A DNA stretch of 64,000 bases, from positions 3,620,001 through 3,684,000 of the forward strand of contig NZ_CP073653.1 in the NCBI RefSeq assembly GCF_018223745.1, in the 5' to 3' direction. The translations under genes and the position numbers were made by a program. Shown in pieces: positions 27,720-35,979 of the stretch. Source of the DNA: Clostridium beijerinckii. GTDB taxonomy: Bacteria > Bacillota > Clostridia > Clostridiales > Clostridiaceae. The stretch's first letter is position 1, and each line of letters starts with the position of its first letter. The notes beneath the pieces were generated by a model. That model was given only the letters and a program-made list of their open reading frames with translations, did not search any database and was not told the origin of the DNA.

Positions 27720-28634
27720 CTAACTTGAAATCTCCTTAATTTCAAATCTTCTGCTCATAGACTGTTTGCAAACTTCTTTATAAATCTCAGGATATTTTTC
27801 TTTTAAAACTTTACTATCTATTCTGTTTGAAGTTACTCCCTTCCAAATTACTTGGAACTTTTCCACAATTCCTTTTTCAGCATTTCCAAGCTGATTTTTT
27901 AGATTGTTTTCTATAACTTTAAGAGATTCATCTAGAATCTTCATTTGATTTTTTATATTTAAATATTCATTTATCTTGTCCTTATACTCTTCCTTCAAGT
28001 TAACTTCTAACATCTTATCTATACATTTAAAAGTCTTGCTTAAATATTTACTAGCAGCTTCACTTCCATCAAGCTTTGGTGGAATTCTTTTTTGAACATG
28101 ATTAATCCAAAAATCTTTTTCAGCTTCAACTATCATAGAAATTAATTCCTCATCACGCTTAATCTCTTTATACACAAACCTTTGTCCACCTATCAATGCC
28201 GCTATATAACAAGTATCAGCACCCAAGACCTCCATATAATGCTGACATTGAAGTATGTGACTAGGTGGAATTTCTTCACCAGCCCATTCCTTTGCTCTAA
28301 AGGCATTCACCGTTGTGCATTCCAGGAGTGAGTTTTCACCAACAATTCTTCTATCAATATTACCCATCATGAATTCATGAGTCTTATGAACTAACTGCCT
28401 TTTATCCTTCCTTACCTTCTTGCCACTCCTTATCGAAAATTCTCTTGCTACAACTTCCTCTAAGGTATTTCCAAAGTAAGATGATTCATTAGACTCCTTC
28501 ACTTCTCTAATTTCTTCTGTCTTGTCCACATAAACTTCAAAAGGACTTTTCCATTTGTTAACTCCCATAATAGCTCCAACATCAGAACCTCCAATTCCCT
28601 TTTGCCTTTCCTTAAGCCATTGTAATTTATCCAT
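27720..28634 (-). CDS. YqaJ-type phage recombination exonuclease, active site altered
   Basis: A 304-residue protein of the YqaJ/lambda-exonuclease family, which feeds single strands to RecT. The family start 'WLKERQKGIGGSDVGAIMGV' and the later 'HILQCQHYMEVLGADTCYIA' are clear. The nuclease core normally reads D...ExK. Here the stretch is 'NIDRRIVGENSLLECTTVNA', with Thr where the catalytic Lys of 'LECKT' is expected (codon ACA at 28314-28316, one base from AAA). The nuclease may therefore be inactive. GAGGTG precedes the chosen ATG at 28634. Confidence 0.92.
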   Translation of the reverse strand: MDKLQWLKERQKGIGGSDVGAIMGVNKWKSPFEVYVDKTEEIREVKESNESSYFGNTLEEVVAREFSIRSGKKVRKDKRQLVHKTHEFMMGNIDRRIVGENSLLECTTVNAFRAKEWAGEEIPPSHILQCQHYMEVLGADTCYIAALIGGQRFVYKEIKRDEELISMIVEAEKDFWINHVQKRIPPKLDGSEAASKYLSKTFKCIDKMLEVNLKEEYKDKINEYLNIKNQMKILDESLKVIENNLKNQLGNAEKGIVEKFQVIWKGVTSNRIDSKVLKEKYPEIYKEVCKQSMSRRFEIKEISS

Positions 28635-28798
28635 TCCCTTCACCTCTCAATGAAACACTCTAAATTAAAATTAATTTCCACTAAAATCATCAAATCTAAT
28701 GATTTTATTTTTATCTACATGTTTAAAAATTTGAAAACTGTACATAACTATAATCAGTTAACTGTTCGTTCCACGCAACACTTAATTTAAAAAATTAA

Positions 28799-29003
28799 AC
28801 ACCTTTTAAAAAGTGCGTAGCACAACCAAGAACAATTCACCTTTTGAAGAAGCAGCTATGCTGCAAATAAGATCATTTTCACCTTTTGAAAAAGTGCAAA
28901 GTACAATCAGAAACTTTTTACCTTATAAAAAAAGCAGCTATACTGTAACTAAGATCGATTCACCTATGAAAAGGTACTTAGCACAATAACAACTTTTCAT
29001 GTT
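28799..29003. repeat. Degenerate tandem repeat, about five units of 40-42 bp
   Basis: Each unit begins CACCTTTTGAAAAAG or a variant, then a small palindrome (GTGCGTAGCAC, GCAGCTATGCTGC, GTGCAAAGTAC, GCAGCTATACTGT, GTACTTAGCAC), then A-rich sequence. The block lies between the Cro-like gene and the YqaJ gene in the operon leader. A related unit (CGCAGCTATGCTGCAAATAA) forms the 3' end of the immR gene at 29996-30015. It may be an origin, a protein-binding array or decay of a gene end. Confidence 0.55.
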
Positions 29004-29103
29004 ACAAAAGGTGCTCCTATATAAAACGAGCATGAAACACAAGTATAAACTTTTAATCAAAACTAATGTCATTTTATCTTTAATAATTAATAGTTATAAG
29101 CTG

Positions 29104-29316
29104 TTAACTTAAAAATATATACTTTCTGTAATTAATTTTTTTATCATCGCAATATTTAATTATATTTGTAATAACCTTTATTCCTGCTTTACCATTTCCA
29201 TTTGCTATTCGCCATATGGTACTTGGTGCTAAATCAAGATTCCGAGCACATTTATTGAAGTTACCATCAAACTGCTCATCAACAAATTTTTTAACTGATT
29301 CTTTTGTTGTATTCAT
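29104..29316 (-). CDS. Cro-like small HTH protein
   Basis: A 70-residue single-domain helix-turn-helix protein ('FNKCARNLDLAPSTIWRIAN'). The ATG at 29316 follows GGGAGGGG at ideal spacing; the longer frame has no extra support. First gene of the leftward early operon and divergent from the ImmR-type repressor, the position of Cro or Xis in related elements. A strong promoter lies 45 bp upstream. Confidence 0.8.
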   Translation of the reverse strand: MNTTKESVKKFVDEQFDGNFNKCARNLDLAPSTIWRIANGNGKAGIKVITNIIKYCDDKKINYRKYIFLS

Positions 29317-29354
29317 ATATTCCCCTCCCATTCTCCTTATGCAATATTCCTTAC

Positions 29355-29390
29355 ACGCAATATTATATTCCTACCGTTTCTTAAACGCAA
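29355..29390 (-). promoter_or_regulatory. Early promoter with ACGCAA operator motifs
   Basis: On the minus strand: -35 TTGCGT (29385-29390), a 17 bp spacer, -10 TATAAT (29362-29367), then TTGCGT again right after the -10 (29355-29360). The motif ACGCAA recurs at 29429-29434 and as CACGCAACACTTAA near 28776. Motifs overlapping the -35 and flanking the -10 fit repression by the divergent ImmR/Cro pair. Confidence 0.7.
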
Positions 29391-29461
29391 CACTTTTTTT
29401 ACTATTTTTTTACTTATCATTGCATTTACGCAATAAATTATTTAAAATTAATATAATATAT

Positions 29462-29512
29462 GTACGCACATCCGTTCGTTAGATGTTAATAATAAATTTG
29501 GACTCTCACTTA
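29462..29512. repeat. Family E-related repeat, copy 3 (short)
   Basis: ACGCACATCCGTTCGTTAGA followed by TTTGGACTCTCACTT. The same two blocks flank the family E insert at 46035-46106 (CATTCGCTGAGG ... TTTTGGACTCTCACTT) and resemble the ACATTCGTTCGCTGGA block at 17132. It lies just 5' of the immR ribosome binding site. Confidence 0.45.
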
Positions 29513-29533
29513 TCACTTAAAGGAGTTGATTAT

Positions 29534-30046
29534 ATGTTTAATGCCGAATTACTTAGTAGTTTAATAAAAGAAGCACAAGGTGATATTTCTTTAAACAACT
29601 TTGCTAGTCAATGTAAAATAAGCTCTAGCACATTGTCAAGAATTATAAACAATAAAAATTCTTGTCCACCAGCGCCTAGCACATTACAAAAAATTGCTTC
29701 TGTTGCACACAATGGTGTCACTTATGCTGACCTTATGGCCGCTGCTGGTTATATAAATGATGGCGAAACACCTGTAGAAATTCCAGATGCAACTAATACT
29801 GTTTTATCTAAAAAAGATGAAAGAGACATTGCAAAAAGAATTGAAGCATTAAAAGAAGATTTACTAAATGGTGAAGGGCTCATGCTTTCAGGAAATCCTA
29901 TGTCACCTGAAGCTATTGAAAGTTTAATAGAAGCCTTATCTTCTGGAATACGTCAAGCAAAGATTGCAAATAAAAAATATACACCTTTAAAAAAACGCAG
30001 CTATGCTGCAAATAAATTCATTTCACCTAATAAATATAAAAAATAG
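29534..30046 (+). CDS. ImmR-type XRE repressor
   Basis: A 170-residue regulator with an N-terminal XRE HTH ('NNFASQCKISSSTLSRIINN') and an unassigned C-terminal region. The ATG at 29534 follows AAGGAG; an upstream ATG at 29483 lacks a site. It is divergent from the Cro-like gene and followed by an ImmA-type metalloprotease, matching the ImmR-ImmA switch of ICEBs1 and phi105-like phages. It should keep the leftward promoter silent through the ACGCAA motifs. The last 20 codons contain a unit of the tandem repeat found at 28.8-29.0 kb. Confidence 0.85.
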   Translation: MFNAELLSSLIKEAQGDISLNNFASQCKISSSTLSRIINNKNSCPPAPSTLQKIASVAHNGVTYADLMAAAGYINDGETPVEIPDATNTVLSKKDERDIAKRIEALKEDLLNGEGLMLSGNPMSPEAIESLIEALSSGIRQAKIANKKYTPLKKRSYAANKFISPNKYKK

Positions 30047-30203
30047 ATAAGAATGAGAACTTTTCATCTAAGATATTGGCTAAATTATAGATATTCTTAT
30101 GCATATATAACTTTAGAATTATTACAAAGCAGGTACAGAATGCGTTTTAAGCCTTCTGTATTTGTACTACTTTACTATGGTAACTATTACGGGGGTGGCT
30201 TTT

Positions 30204-30647
30204 TTGCATTTTATCGAGGGATTATTTTCAAAATTAGTTAAAAAATATAACACTACAGATGTTTATGAATTATGTAAATTAGAAAAAATAACATATAGAG
30301 AACTAGATCTTCATCCTGAAATAAACGGGATTTATCAATATGTAATGAGAAATAGAATTATAACAATAAACCAAAATCTTAGTCCTGAGTGTAAGAGAAT
30401 AACATGTGAGCACGAGTTAGGACATGCTATCCTTCATAAAAAATATAACTGCACTTATCTAAAAACAAAGACCTTCTTCAATGTTAATAAATTTGAAAAA
30501 GAAGCTGATATATTTTCATCTTTATTTGAAATCCCATTTATATCTAAAGATATATTAATAGGAAAAACATTAGATGAAGTTGCTTGTGAATTAAACGTTT
30601 CAAGATATTTATTAGATCTTAGAATAGGCATCTGTAATTTTGATTAG
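30204..30647 (+). CDS. ImmA/IrrE-type metallopeptidase
   Basis: A 147-residue zinc protease with the HExxH motif in 'CEHELGHAILHKKYNC' and the trailing acidic ligand in 'KFEKEADIFSSLFEIP'. Family members cleave the cognate ImmR repressor on DNA damage or signalling to induce the element. Best start is the TTG at 30204 after GGGGGTGG; a longer ATG at 30162 lacks a ribosome binding site. About 160 bp downstream of immR on the same strand. Confidence 0.88.
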   Translation: MHFIEGLFSKLVKKYNTTDVYELCKLEKITYRELDLHPEINGIYQYVMRNRIITINQNLSPECKRITCEHELGHAILHKKYNCTYLKTKTFFNVNKFEKEADIFSSLFEIPFISKDILIGKTLDEVACELNVSRYLLDLRIGICNFD

Positions 30648-30710
30648 TAATTTAAATGCATATAATTTCCTTTATTATGCTCATATTATATTAAGGTAGG
30701 TGTTTATTTC

Positions 30711-30788
30711 ATGATAGGAAAAATTCGTGAATCTTCTTCTGGACTCAGTATTTTTGATTTATTTGATGATGAGTTATATATAAAGTGA
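30711..30788 (+). CDS. Possible 25-residue peptide
   Basis: ATG at 30711 with AAGGTAGGTG upstream, encoding MIGKIRESSSGLSIFDLFDD and five more residues. Soluble, acidic end. It may be a leader peptide or a small element gene; nothing is recognised. Confidence 0.35.
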   Translation: MIGKIRESSSGLSIFDLFDDELYIK

Positions 30789-30789
30789 A

Positions 30790-30897
30790 ACTTGATTCAG
30801 ATGGAGTTCTACCTCCATCTTGAATCTTAGTTGAACTTATCTAGGGTCGTGCCACTGTTATCGCTCACCTAAAAGTAGATGAGAGTGTTACAGTGGC
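30790..30897 (+). promoter_or_regulatory. Two strong hairpins before a small gene
   Basis: First hairpin: GATTCAGATGGAG with CTCCATCTTGAATC (about 30794-30826). Second: GCCACTGT with ACAGTGGC (30851-30858 with 30890-30897), enclosing CTCACCT/AGATGAGAG. The second stem contains both the only plausible ribosome binding site and the GTG start of the gene at 30893, so translation would require opening it. Confidence 0.5.
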
Positions 30898-31126
30898 TAG
30901 ACATCAGATAAATAAAATCATACAACTTCTTAAGGGAAAGTATGAAATTAAATTATCAGATTTCTGTGGAAATCCTATCTTTGAAGAATCTCAAGATATT
31001 ATTATAAACAATATAAAAATTAATATCTCTTGGGATCACATGGCTGGCTGCTCAATCATGGCTTTAGATCTAGGTGGAAATAAACTTATTGAAGAAATAG
31101 CAGATTATTTAAATACTCATTATTAA
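30893..31126 (+). CDS. Hypothetical protein, 77 aa
   Basis: A 77-residue soluble protein ('HQINKIIQLLKGKYEIKLSD', '...HMAGCSIMALDLGG', ending in a helix). The GTG start lies in a hairpin and has only a weak GAGAG site; an internal ATG is possible. It lies downstream of the immA gene on the same strand and is probably part of the same mobile region. Function unknown. Confidence 0.5.
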   Translation: MARHQINKIIQLLKGKYEIKLSDFCGNPIFEESQDIIINNIKINISWDHMAGCSIMALDLGGNKLIEEIADYLNTHY

Positions 31127-31151
31127 TAATATTATTTGCAAGGAGATTAAC

Positions 31152-31343
31152 ATGGAAAATACAGAAGAATATTGCAATCGAATTATTCAAGAAATGATTA
31201 AATCCTATGAAGATACTGGAAACAAAGATGGCGTTAGTAAACTGTGTAGGGAAGCATATTCTTTATACAGAAATAATGAATTGCCTAGTGAATATTATGG
31301 CAAAATATATTATACAGCCATGGAAATAGGTCACTATAAATAA
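31152..31343 (+). CDS. Hypothetical protein, 63 aa
   Basis: A 63-residue acidic helical protein ('MENTEEYCNRIIQEMIKSYE', 'VSKLCREAYSLYRNNELPSE') with a strong AAGGAG site, so it is likely expressed. It lies 25 bp after the 77-residue gene and is probably co-transcribed. Family not recognised. Confidence 0.6.
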   Translation: MENTEEYCNRIIQEMIKSYEDTGNKDGVSKLCREAYSLYRNNELPSEYYGKIYYTAMEIGHYK

Positions 31344-31529
31344 TAATTTAAGCTTTTCCCTAACCAGAATAACTTCAAGACATCTACGATAAAAATGAGG
31401 TGACAAAATAAAAGTAGCTATTTAAGCATTCCACGGGAAGCAGATGTGAAAATCCAAATGGAAAGGTAGATCAAATATTTAATATAGTTACAATTAACTT
31501 CTCAGCATATTGCATGCATAAATTTATTT

Positions 31530-31598
31530 TATATAAAAAGAAAATATATAAATGTTTCGTGGAATTTTCTTAATCCTCAAAAACATTTATATATTTTC
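31530..31598 (-). terminator. Terminator of the zinc-ribbon/amidase operon
   Basis: A perfect 18 bp stem (31540-31557 with 31581-31598) built of GAAAATATATAAATGTTT and its complement. On the minus strand it is followed by TTTTTAT. It starts 17 bp after the amidase stop. Confidence 0.75.
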
Positions 31599-31614
31599 AA
31601 TTAAGTTTCTAAAT

Positions 31615-32454
31615 TTAATTTGAATGCAATGATTCTAATATACCCTTGCTAAGTCCTTCTGCCAGTTTTTCTTGGTAACTGTCTTCATTCAAAAGCTGAT
31701 CCTCTTTTTCATTAGACATAAATCCCATTTCAACTAGTACCACAGGAACTTTTGACCAATTAAATCCAGTTAAATCTGATCTCTCAACTACACCTCTATC
31801 AGGCATTCCTACGGTAGAAACTAAATCTTGCAGTATTGTTTTACCATATACTTTACTTATTGCACTAATATCTTTTGCATATCCTATTGGAGCTGGAATT
31901 AACATAGATGTTCCTCTAGCACTTTGAGAATCCGCAGAATCACAGTGTATTCTTATAGCTAAATCAGCATTGTTATCATTTCCAACCTCTGCCCTTTCAA
32001 TATTACCTGGACTTTCAGAATCTTGTGTTTTTGTCATTATAACTGTTACATTGTGTTGTTCTAACAAAGTTTTTAATTTTTTAGATACACTCATAGCAAC
32101 AACATATTCCGGCGTTTTTGTAGAAATTCCTTCCGCTCCACCTGGATCTTTTATTTTCATTACATCAGAATCTGGAGACTGTTTCTCCATTCCCTTATTT
32201 CCATTAGAAGAATGTCCTGGATCAATGACTACTATTTTTTTATTTACAACTGTTTGATCTTCCACATTATTTGAGGAATCATTATCTTCTTTTGGTGCCT
32301 CACTATTATCCACTGTTTTATTTTCAGTTTCTATAGTATCACTTTTTTCAACTTCTTGGGTATTATTAACTTCTTTTTTCTCTATACTTGAATTACATCC
32401 AGACAAAGTTATAAATATTAAAATTGATAAAACTCCTGATAAAATTTTATTCAT
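31615..32454 (-). CDS. Lipoprotein N-acetylmuramoyl-L-alanine amidase (Amidase_3)
   Basis: A 279-residue secreted wall hydrolase. A lipoprotein signal ends in 'ITLSGC' with the lipid Cys at 20, then a Glu/Asp/Asn-rich linker to about residue 75, then an Amidase_3 catalytic domain. This has 'KIVVIDPGHSSNG' (zinc His), 'GNIERAEVGNDNNADLAIRI', 'HCDSA' (zinc His) and 'VPVVLVEMGFMSNEKED' (catalytic Glu). It cleaves between muramic acid and L-alanine. The ATG immediately follows the stop of the YARHG gene, so the two are co-translated. It is last in a four-gene envelope operon. Confidence 0.92.
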   Translation of the reverse strand: MNKILSGVLSILIFITLSGCNSSIEKKEVNNTQEVEKSDTIETENKTVDNSEAPKEDNDSSNNVEDQTVVNKKIVVIDPGHSSNGNKGMEKQSPDSDVMKIKDPGGAEGISTKTPEYVVAMSVSKKLKTLLEQHNVTVIMTKTQDSESPGNIERAEVGNDNNADLAIRIHCDSADSQSARGTSMLIPAPIGYAKDISAISKVYGKTILQDLVSTVGMPDRGVVERSDLTGFNWSKVPVVLVEMGFMSNEKEDQLLNEDSYQEKLAEGLSKGILESLHSN

Positions 32455-34086
32455 CTATTTCTTTTGCTCCCATGCTTGTAATACTTTATAATTAGCTATT
32501 TCATATTCATTTAAAGTAGAATCACTTCCATCGTAATTGGGATTTGGAACATACCAGCTTTTTGATGAAAAATATTTTTTATATTCATCATTAGTAAATA
32601 CATATCCATGACGTGCAAATATTTCATTTCTTGCAAGCCCAAGCTGATCCTTCGTTAAATTCTTCAGATCATCTTCCATTAAATATGTCTTATCGCTATC
32701 TTTTAAAATATAGTCATTTGAAGATTTTGTACTCTGGGTAGCTTTTTCTCCCCCACCTGCATTTACTTCTGTCGGAGTTCTTCCATCTTCATATACTTTG
32801 TACCATTTCGTATTATCCTTGTTATTTGATGTCACCAAGCTTGTACTATTTGATACAATTTCATATATTCCGTCATTATCTACATCATCAGGCTTTGTAT
32901 CTTTGTTCCCCAATACAGTTCCCTTTAATTGCAGTTTTTCATTATCAACTCCAAAAACACTTGTACCTGAATTGCTTGAATTATTTGAATAGCCGATAAA
33001 TACTCCTTTTTTATTATCAGCATAATTATATGCTCCCTGCATTGTTTGATTCCATGCATGATCCATTGTAAAGCTGTCAACTAATTTATATTGCCCATTT
33101 TTTATTTTATATAAATTTAATTTATATCCTGAATTATATGAGTATTTTCCATTTCCTTTTAATTCTATTATTTCATCAAAAGGATCATCATCAAAGTTAT
33201 CAAAACATATTTGCCTATCTTCCATAAGTAAGGCTTTTGTATTTGCAAGAGGAGTATTAGTTATTTTTGAAATTACATTTAACATAATATCTTCATAATT
33301 TTTATTATCTTTAAAGTTTCCCCCAAGTTTATCTATTTCACTAAACTCGGCTACTGCATCTTGGTATTTTCCATCTTTGTAAAGCTTGTCTATTTTTTTA
33401 TCCTTTATACCTATTGCAATACTTTGATAGTCTCCTTGTGATATCATGCTTGATACTTGATTTAAATCTTCTTCTGCTAATTCAACATCATTCTTAGCAA
33501 TTTCTACAATACTAGCTTTTAATAAGTCTTTAGTAGTATTAGATTTTAATACCTTTGCAGCCTTAACAGCATATTGAAATTTTTCATTAGCACTTATTGA
33601 TGTATCATTAGCTTTAATTATGTAGTATTCCCCTTCTATTCTATTGAAGAATACAGCTATGCAAATTGCTACTATTAATATAACCGCTGCTGCGATTTTA
33701 GGTGCCATTCCAGAAAAAAATGGTTTTCTACTTCTCTTATGTCCATTTTTTGATGAATTGTTACCTGTATCATTGTTATGCTCAAATTTTTCGTATTCAG
33801 TTGCTCTAGTATTAATATGCATAGTTCTTTCTTTCTCAACATTTTCATTTTTCTGCAATGATTCATTAGCAGGTATAATAATAGGTTCAGTTATAGATTC
33901 ATTTATATTTTCCTTAGAAAAATCTATAGTATTATTTACATTATTATTTATTTTTTTTGATAAATCAATTTTACTTTTATTTATATCTTCATTATCTATA
34001 TCTAAGTTTTTAATTGGGTTTCCACATTTTTTGCAAAACTTAACGTTTGGTTCAATTGGATTTCCACATTTAGTACAAAATTTCAT
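32455..34086 (-). CDS. Zinc-ribbon membrane protein with YARHG domain
   Basis: A 543-residue protein. The N-terminal double-CxxC zinc ribbon is 'MKFCTKCGNPIEPNVKFCKK'. A polar linker follows, then a single membrane segment near residues 130-147, a long extracytoplasmic part, and a C-terminal YARHG domain ('ARNEIFARHGYVFTNDEYKK', then 'YFSSKSWY'). The domain is extracellular in this layout. Zinc-ribbon/TM/YARHG proteins are common in clostridia and are thought to act at the wall; the role is unknown. It is directly followed by an amidase gene. Confidence 0.88.
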   Translation of the reverse strand: MKFCTKCGNPIEPNVKFCKKCGNPIKNLDIDNEDINKSKIDLSKKINNNVNNTIDFSKENINESITEPIIIPANESLQKNENVEKERTMHINTRATEYEKFEHNNDTGNNSSKNGHKRSRKPFFSGMAPKIAAAVILIVAICIAVFFNRIEGEYYIIKANDTSISANEKFQYAVKAAKVLKSNTTKDLLKASIVEIAKNDVELAEEDLNQVSSMISQGDYQSIAIGIKDKKIDKLYKDGKYQDAVAEFSEIDKLGGNFKDNKNYEDIMLNVISKITNTPLANTKALLMEDRQICFDNFDDDPFDEIIELKGNGKYSYNSGYKLNLYKIKNGQYKLVDSFTMDHAWNQTMQGAYNYADNKKGVFIGYSNNSSNSGTSVFGVDNEKLQLKGTVLGNKDTKPDDVDNDGIYEIVSNSTSLVTSNNKDNTKWYKVYEDGRTPTEVNAGGGEKATQSTKSSNDYILKDSDKTYLMEDDLKNLTKDQLGLARNEIFARHGYVFTNDEYKKYFSSKSWYVPNPNYDGSDSTLNEYEIANYKVLQAWEQKK

Positions 34087-34132
34087 TTTCTCACCTCTCT
34101 ATTGTTACGTGTTAATTATTGTTTAAAGTATA

Positions 34133-35089
34133 TTAAGGATTTGTTTTGCTACTAATTTGCACTACATCTTTTATAGAATATACTTTAAAATCTGAAGCAG
34201 TTGATCTAACCACATAAGTATCTCTAAAATCAGTATATGATGAGGTTTTATTTTTCCCATATGATATATAATATTTTTCATATACAGTTACTTGATATTC
34301 AGAATTGCTTATTTTTTTTATATCTTCTATCTTATGACTTACTAGTTCCTCTTCTATTTGCTGTTCTGAATAATTTTTAATAAGTGAAGTAAACTCACTT
34401 ATTAAACCTCCACTTAAATCTATTGATCCTTTAATATAGTCAATATTCTTTGAGTTAATCATTCTTATATATGCACTTTCATAATCTTCTATTGAGTTTT
34501 TGACCTTTATCTCATTATTATCGTATGTGTTAACTGAATTAGAAGAGTTAGATTTTTTATCCACTGTTTGCTTTTTTTCTGGTGGTGTATAACTATACTC
34601 TGCTGTAACTTCATCATTATCTAATGTACAAGCTATTTTAATATTTTTTTCACTGCTAGTAGATTCGTCTGAAGTCTTGTATGATATTGCATATTCATTA
34701 TCATTTACTCCATCAGATAATTTTAAATCTTTCTGAAACGCATCATTTTCTTTTATTGTAATATTTTTAACATTAATCTTATTTGCATAATTATTAATTT
34801 TTATTGAAGCTGTTACTTCAGGGTACTTATCAATATCTACGTTTAATATTTCCATATTTTTAGTTGCATCATCTTTATGAGATGCATTTTGTTTAATATA
34901 TGCTACCCCTGCTGATACTGAAAATATTAATATCAATATTACGCTAATTAATGTAATTTTTAAGCCAATCTTCCTTTTTTTATTGACTATATTATTAGGT
35001 GTATTATTTGAATTAATGAGCTCTCCACACTTTGGACAAAATTTTATATTATCGCTTACTTCATTTCCACATTTTTTACAATATTTCAT
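34133..35089 (-). CDS. Zinc-ribbon membrane protein with TcaA-like C-terminal domain
   Basis: A 318-residue protein: zinc ribbon 'MKYCKKCGNEVSDNIKFCPK', a membrane segment at about 47-66, a middle domain of immunoglobulin-like composition, and a C-terminal NTF2-like region from about residue 200 as in TcaA/YvbJ proteins ('EDYESAYIRMINSKNIDYIK'). TcaA-type proteins are envelope-stress or glycopeptide-response proteins in Staphylococcus; here the role is inferred. 46 bp upstream of the YARHG gene. Confidence 0.82.
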   Translation of the reverse strand: MKYCKKCGNEVSDNIKFCPKCGELINSNNTPNNIVNKKRKIGLKITLISVILILIFSVSAGVAYIKQNASHKDDATKNMEILNVDIDKYPEVTASIKINNYANKINVKNITIKENDAFQKDLKLSDGVNDNEYAISYKTSDESTSSEKNIKIACTLDNDEVTAEYSYTPPEKKQTVDKKSNSSNSVNTYDNNEIKVKNSIEDYESAYIRMINSKNIDYIKGSIDLSGGLISEFTSLIKNYSEQQIEEELVSHKIEDIKKISNSEYQVTVYEKYYISYGKNKTSSYTDFRDTYVVRSTASDFKVYSIKDVVQISSKTNP

Positions 35090-35124
35090 AAACTAACTCC
35101 TTGAATTATTTATATACTTAATTC

Positions 35125-35979
35125 TTAAATGATATTTTTAAAAGAATTAAATATATTAATTGTTGATATCAACGATGATTCTATTTGACTTGTAATAAAT
35201 AATGCTAATATAGCAGAACATGAAATGAATAATATTATCATTATTATAAATACCTTATCATTTTTTTCTTCGCTAATTTGTTTTATTCCGCTATACAAAG
35301 TAATAAATGATAATATATACCCTGATCCAATTATAAGTAATCCAAAAATAATGCTAACTAACGTAACTATACTTGCTAATGCCATTGAAATTACTAATGG
35401 TATATATGATGAAGTTGATATAAATAGTATATCTGTTGGTTTTATCTTACTCTTCAATACTATTGCATTTAATATTGCTAATATTATAGCTGTCAAAATA
35501 ATTATTACAAATACTTGAATAAAGCCATTTATAAATATATCCTTATTGTCAATAAATGCATTAATTTTATTTTTGGCATCCAATATTTCATTAGACATCA
35601 TAAGTTGTTGTGATGCTTTCAAAGCTTCTTGCTCTGATATTATTTTTGCACTTGCTAAAATCGTAGGTAACTTTTTTACCATACTGAATATTGAATTAAT
35701 AATAGCTGAAACATATAAAATATTTAATAATCCCTGAATAATAGGTAGTCCTAAAAGTAAAGCAATTGATGATTTTAATAACTCTTCATCTTTTAACTCA
35801 CTAAAAAAAGATACTGGTTTAATAAAGTAATTTTTAAATACTTTTATTATTCCACTATCAATTGGTTTTACTGTTGTGAATGTTTCTTTTCGCATATCAT
35901 TTTCAAATTGTTGGCATCCACAAGATCCACAAAACCTATCTCCATCTAAAATTTCACTTCCACAATTTTTACAAAACAT
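35125..35979 (-). CDS. Zinc-ribbon protein with Yip1-like membrane domain
   Basis: A 284-residue protein starting with a CxxC...CGxC zinc ribbon ('MFCKNCGSEILDGDRFCGSC'), then about five membrane helices of a Yip1-like domain starting with the conserved amphipathic 'KNYFIKPVSFFSELKDEELL'. First gene of the four-gene operon. Yip1-like proteins in Firmicutes are of unknown function. The repeated zinc-ribbon start in three successive genes points to one envelope-associated system. Confidence 0.85.
   Translation of the reverse strand: MFCKNCGSEILDGDRFCGSCGCQQFENDMRKETFTTVKPIDSGIIKVFKNYFIKPVSFFSELKDEELLKSSIALLLGLPIIQGLLNILYVSAIINSIFSMVKKLPTILASAKIISEQEALKASQQLMMSNEILDAKNKINAFIDNKDIFINGFIQVFVIIILTAIILAILNAIVLKSKIKPTDILFISTSSYIPLVISMALASIVTLVSIIFGLLIIGSGYILSFITLYSGIKQISEEKNDKVFIIMIILFISCSAILALFITSQIESSLISTINIFNSFKNII

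Noticed and set aside
23068..31343. Complete prophage or ICE
   Set aside because: Only early recombination, replication and switch genes are present. No integrase, excisionase, conjugation, packaging or structural genes are seen, and no flanking att repeats were found.
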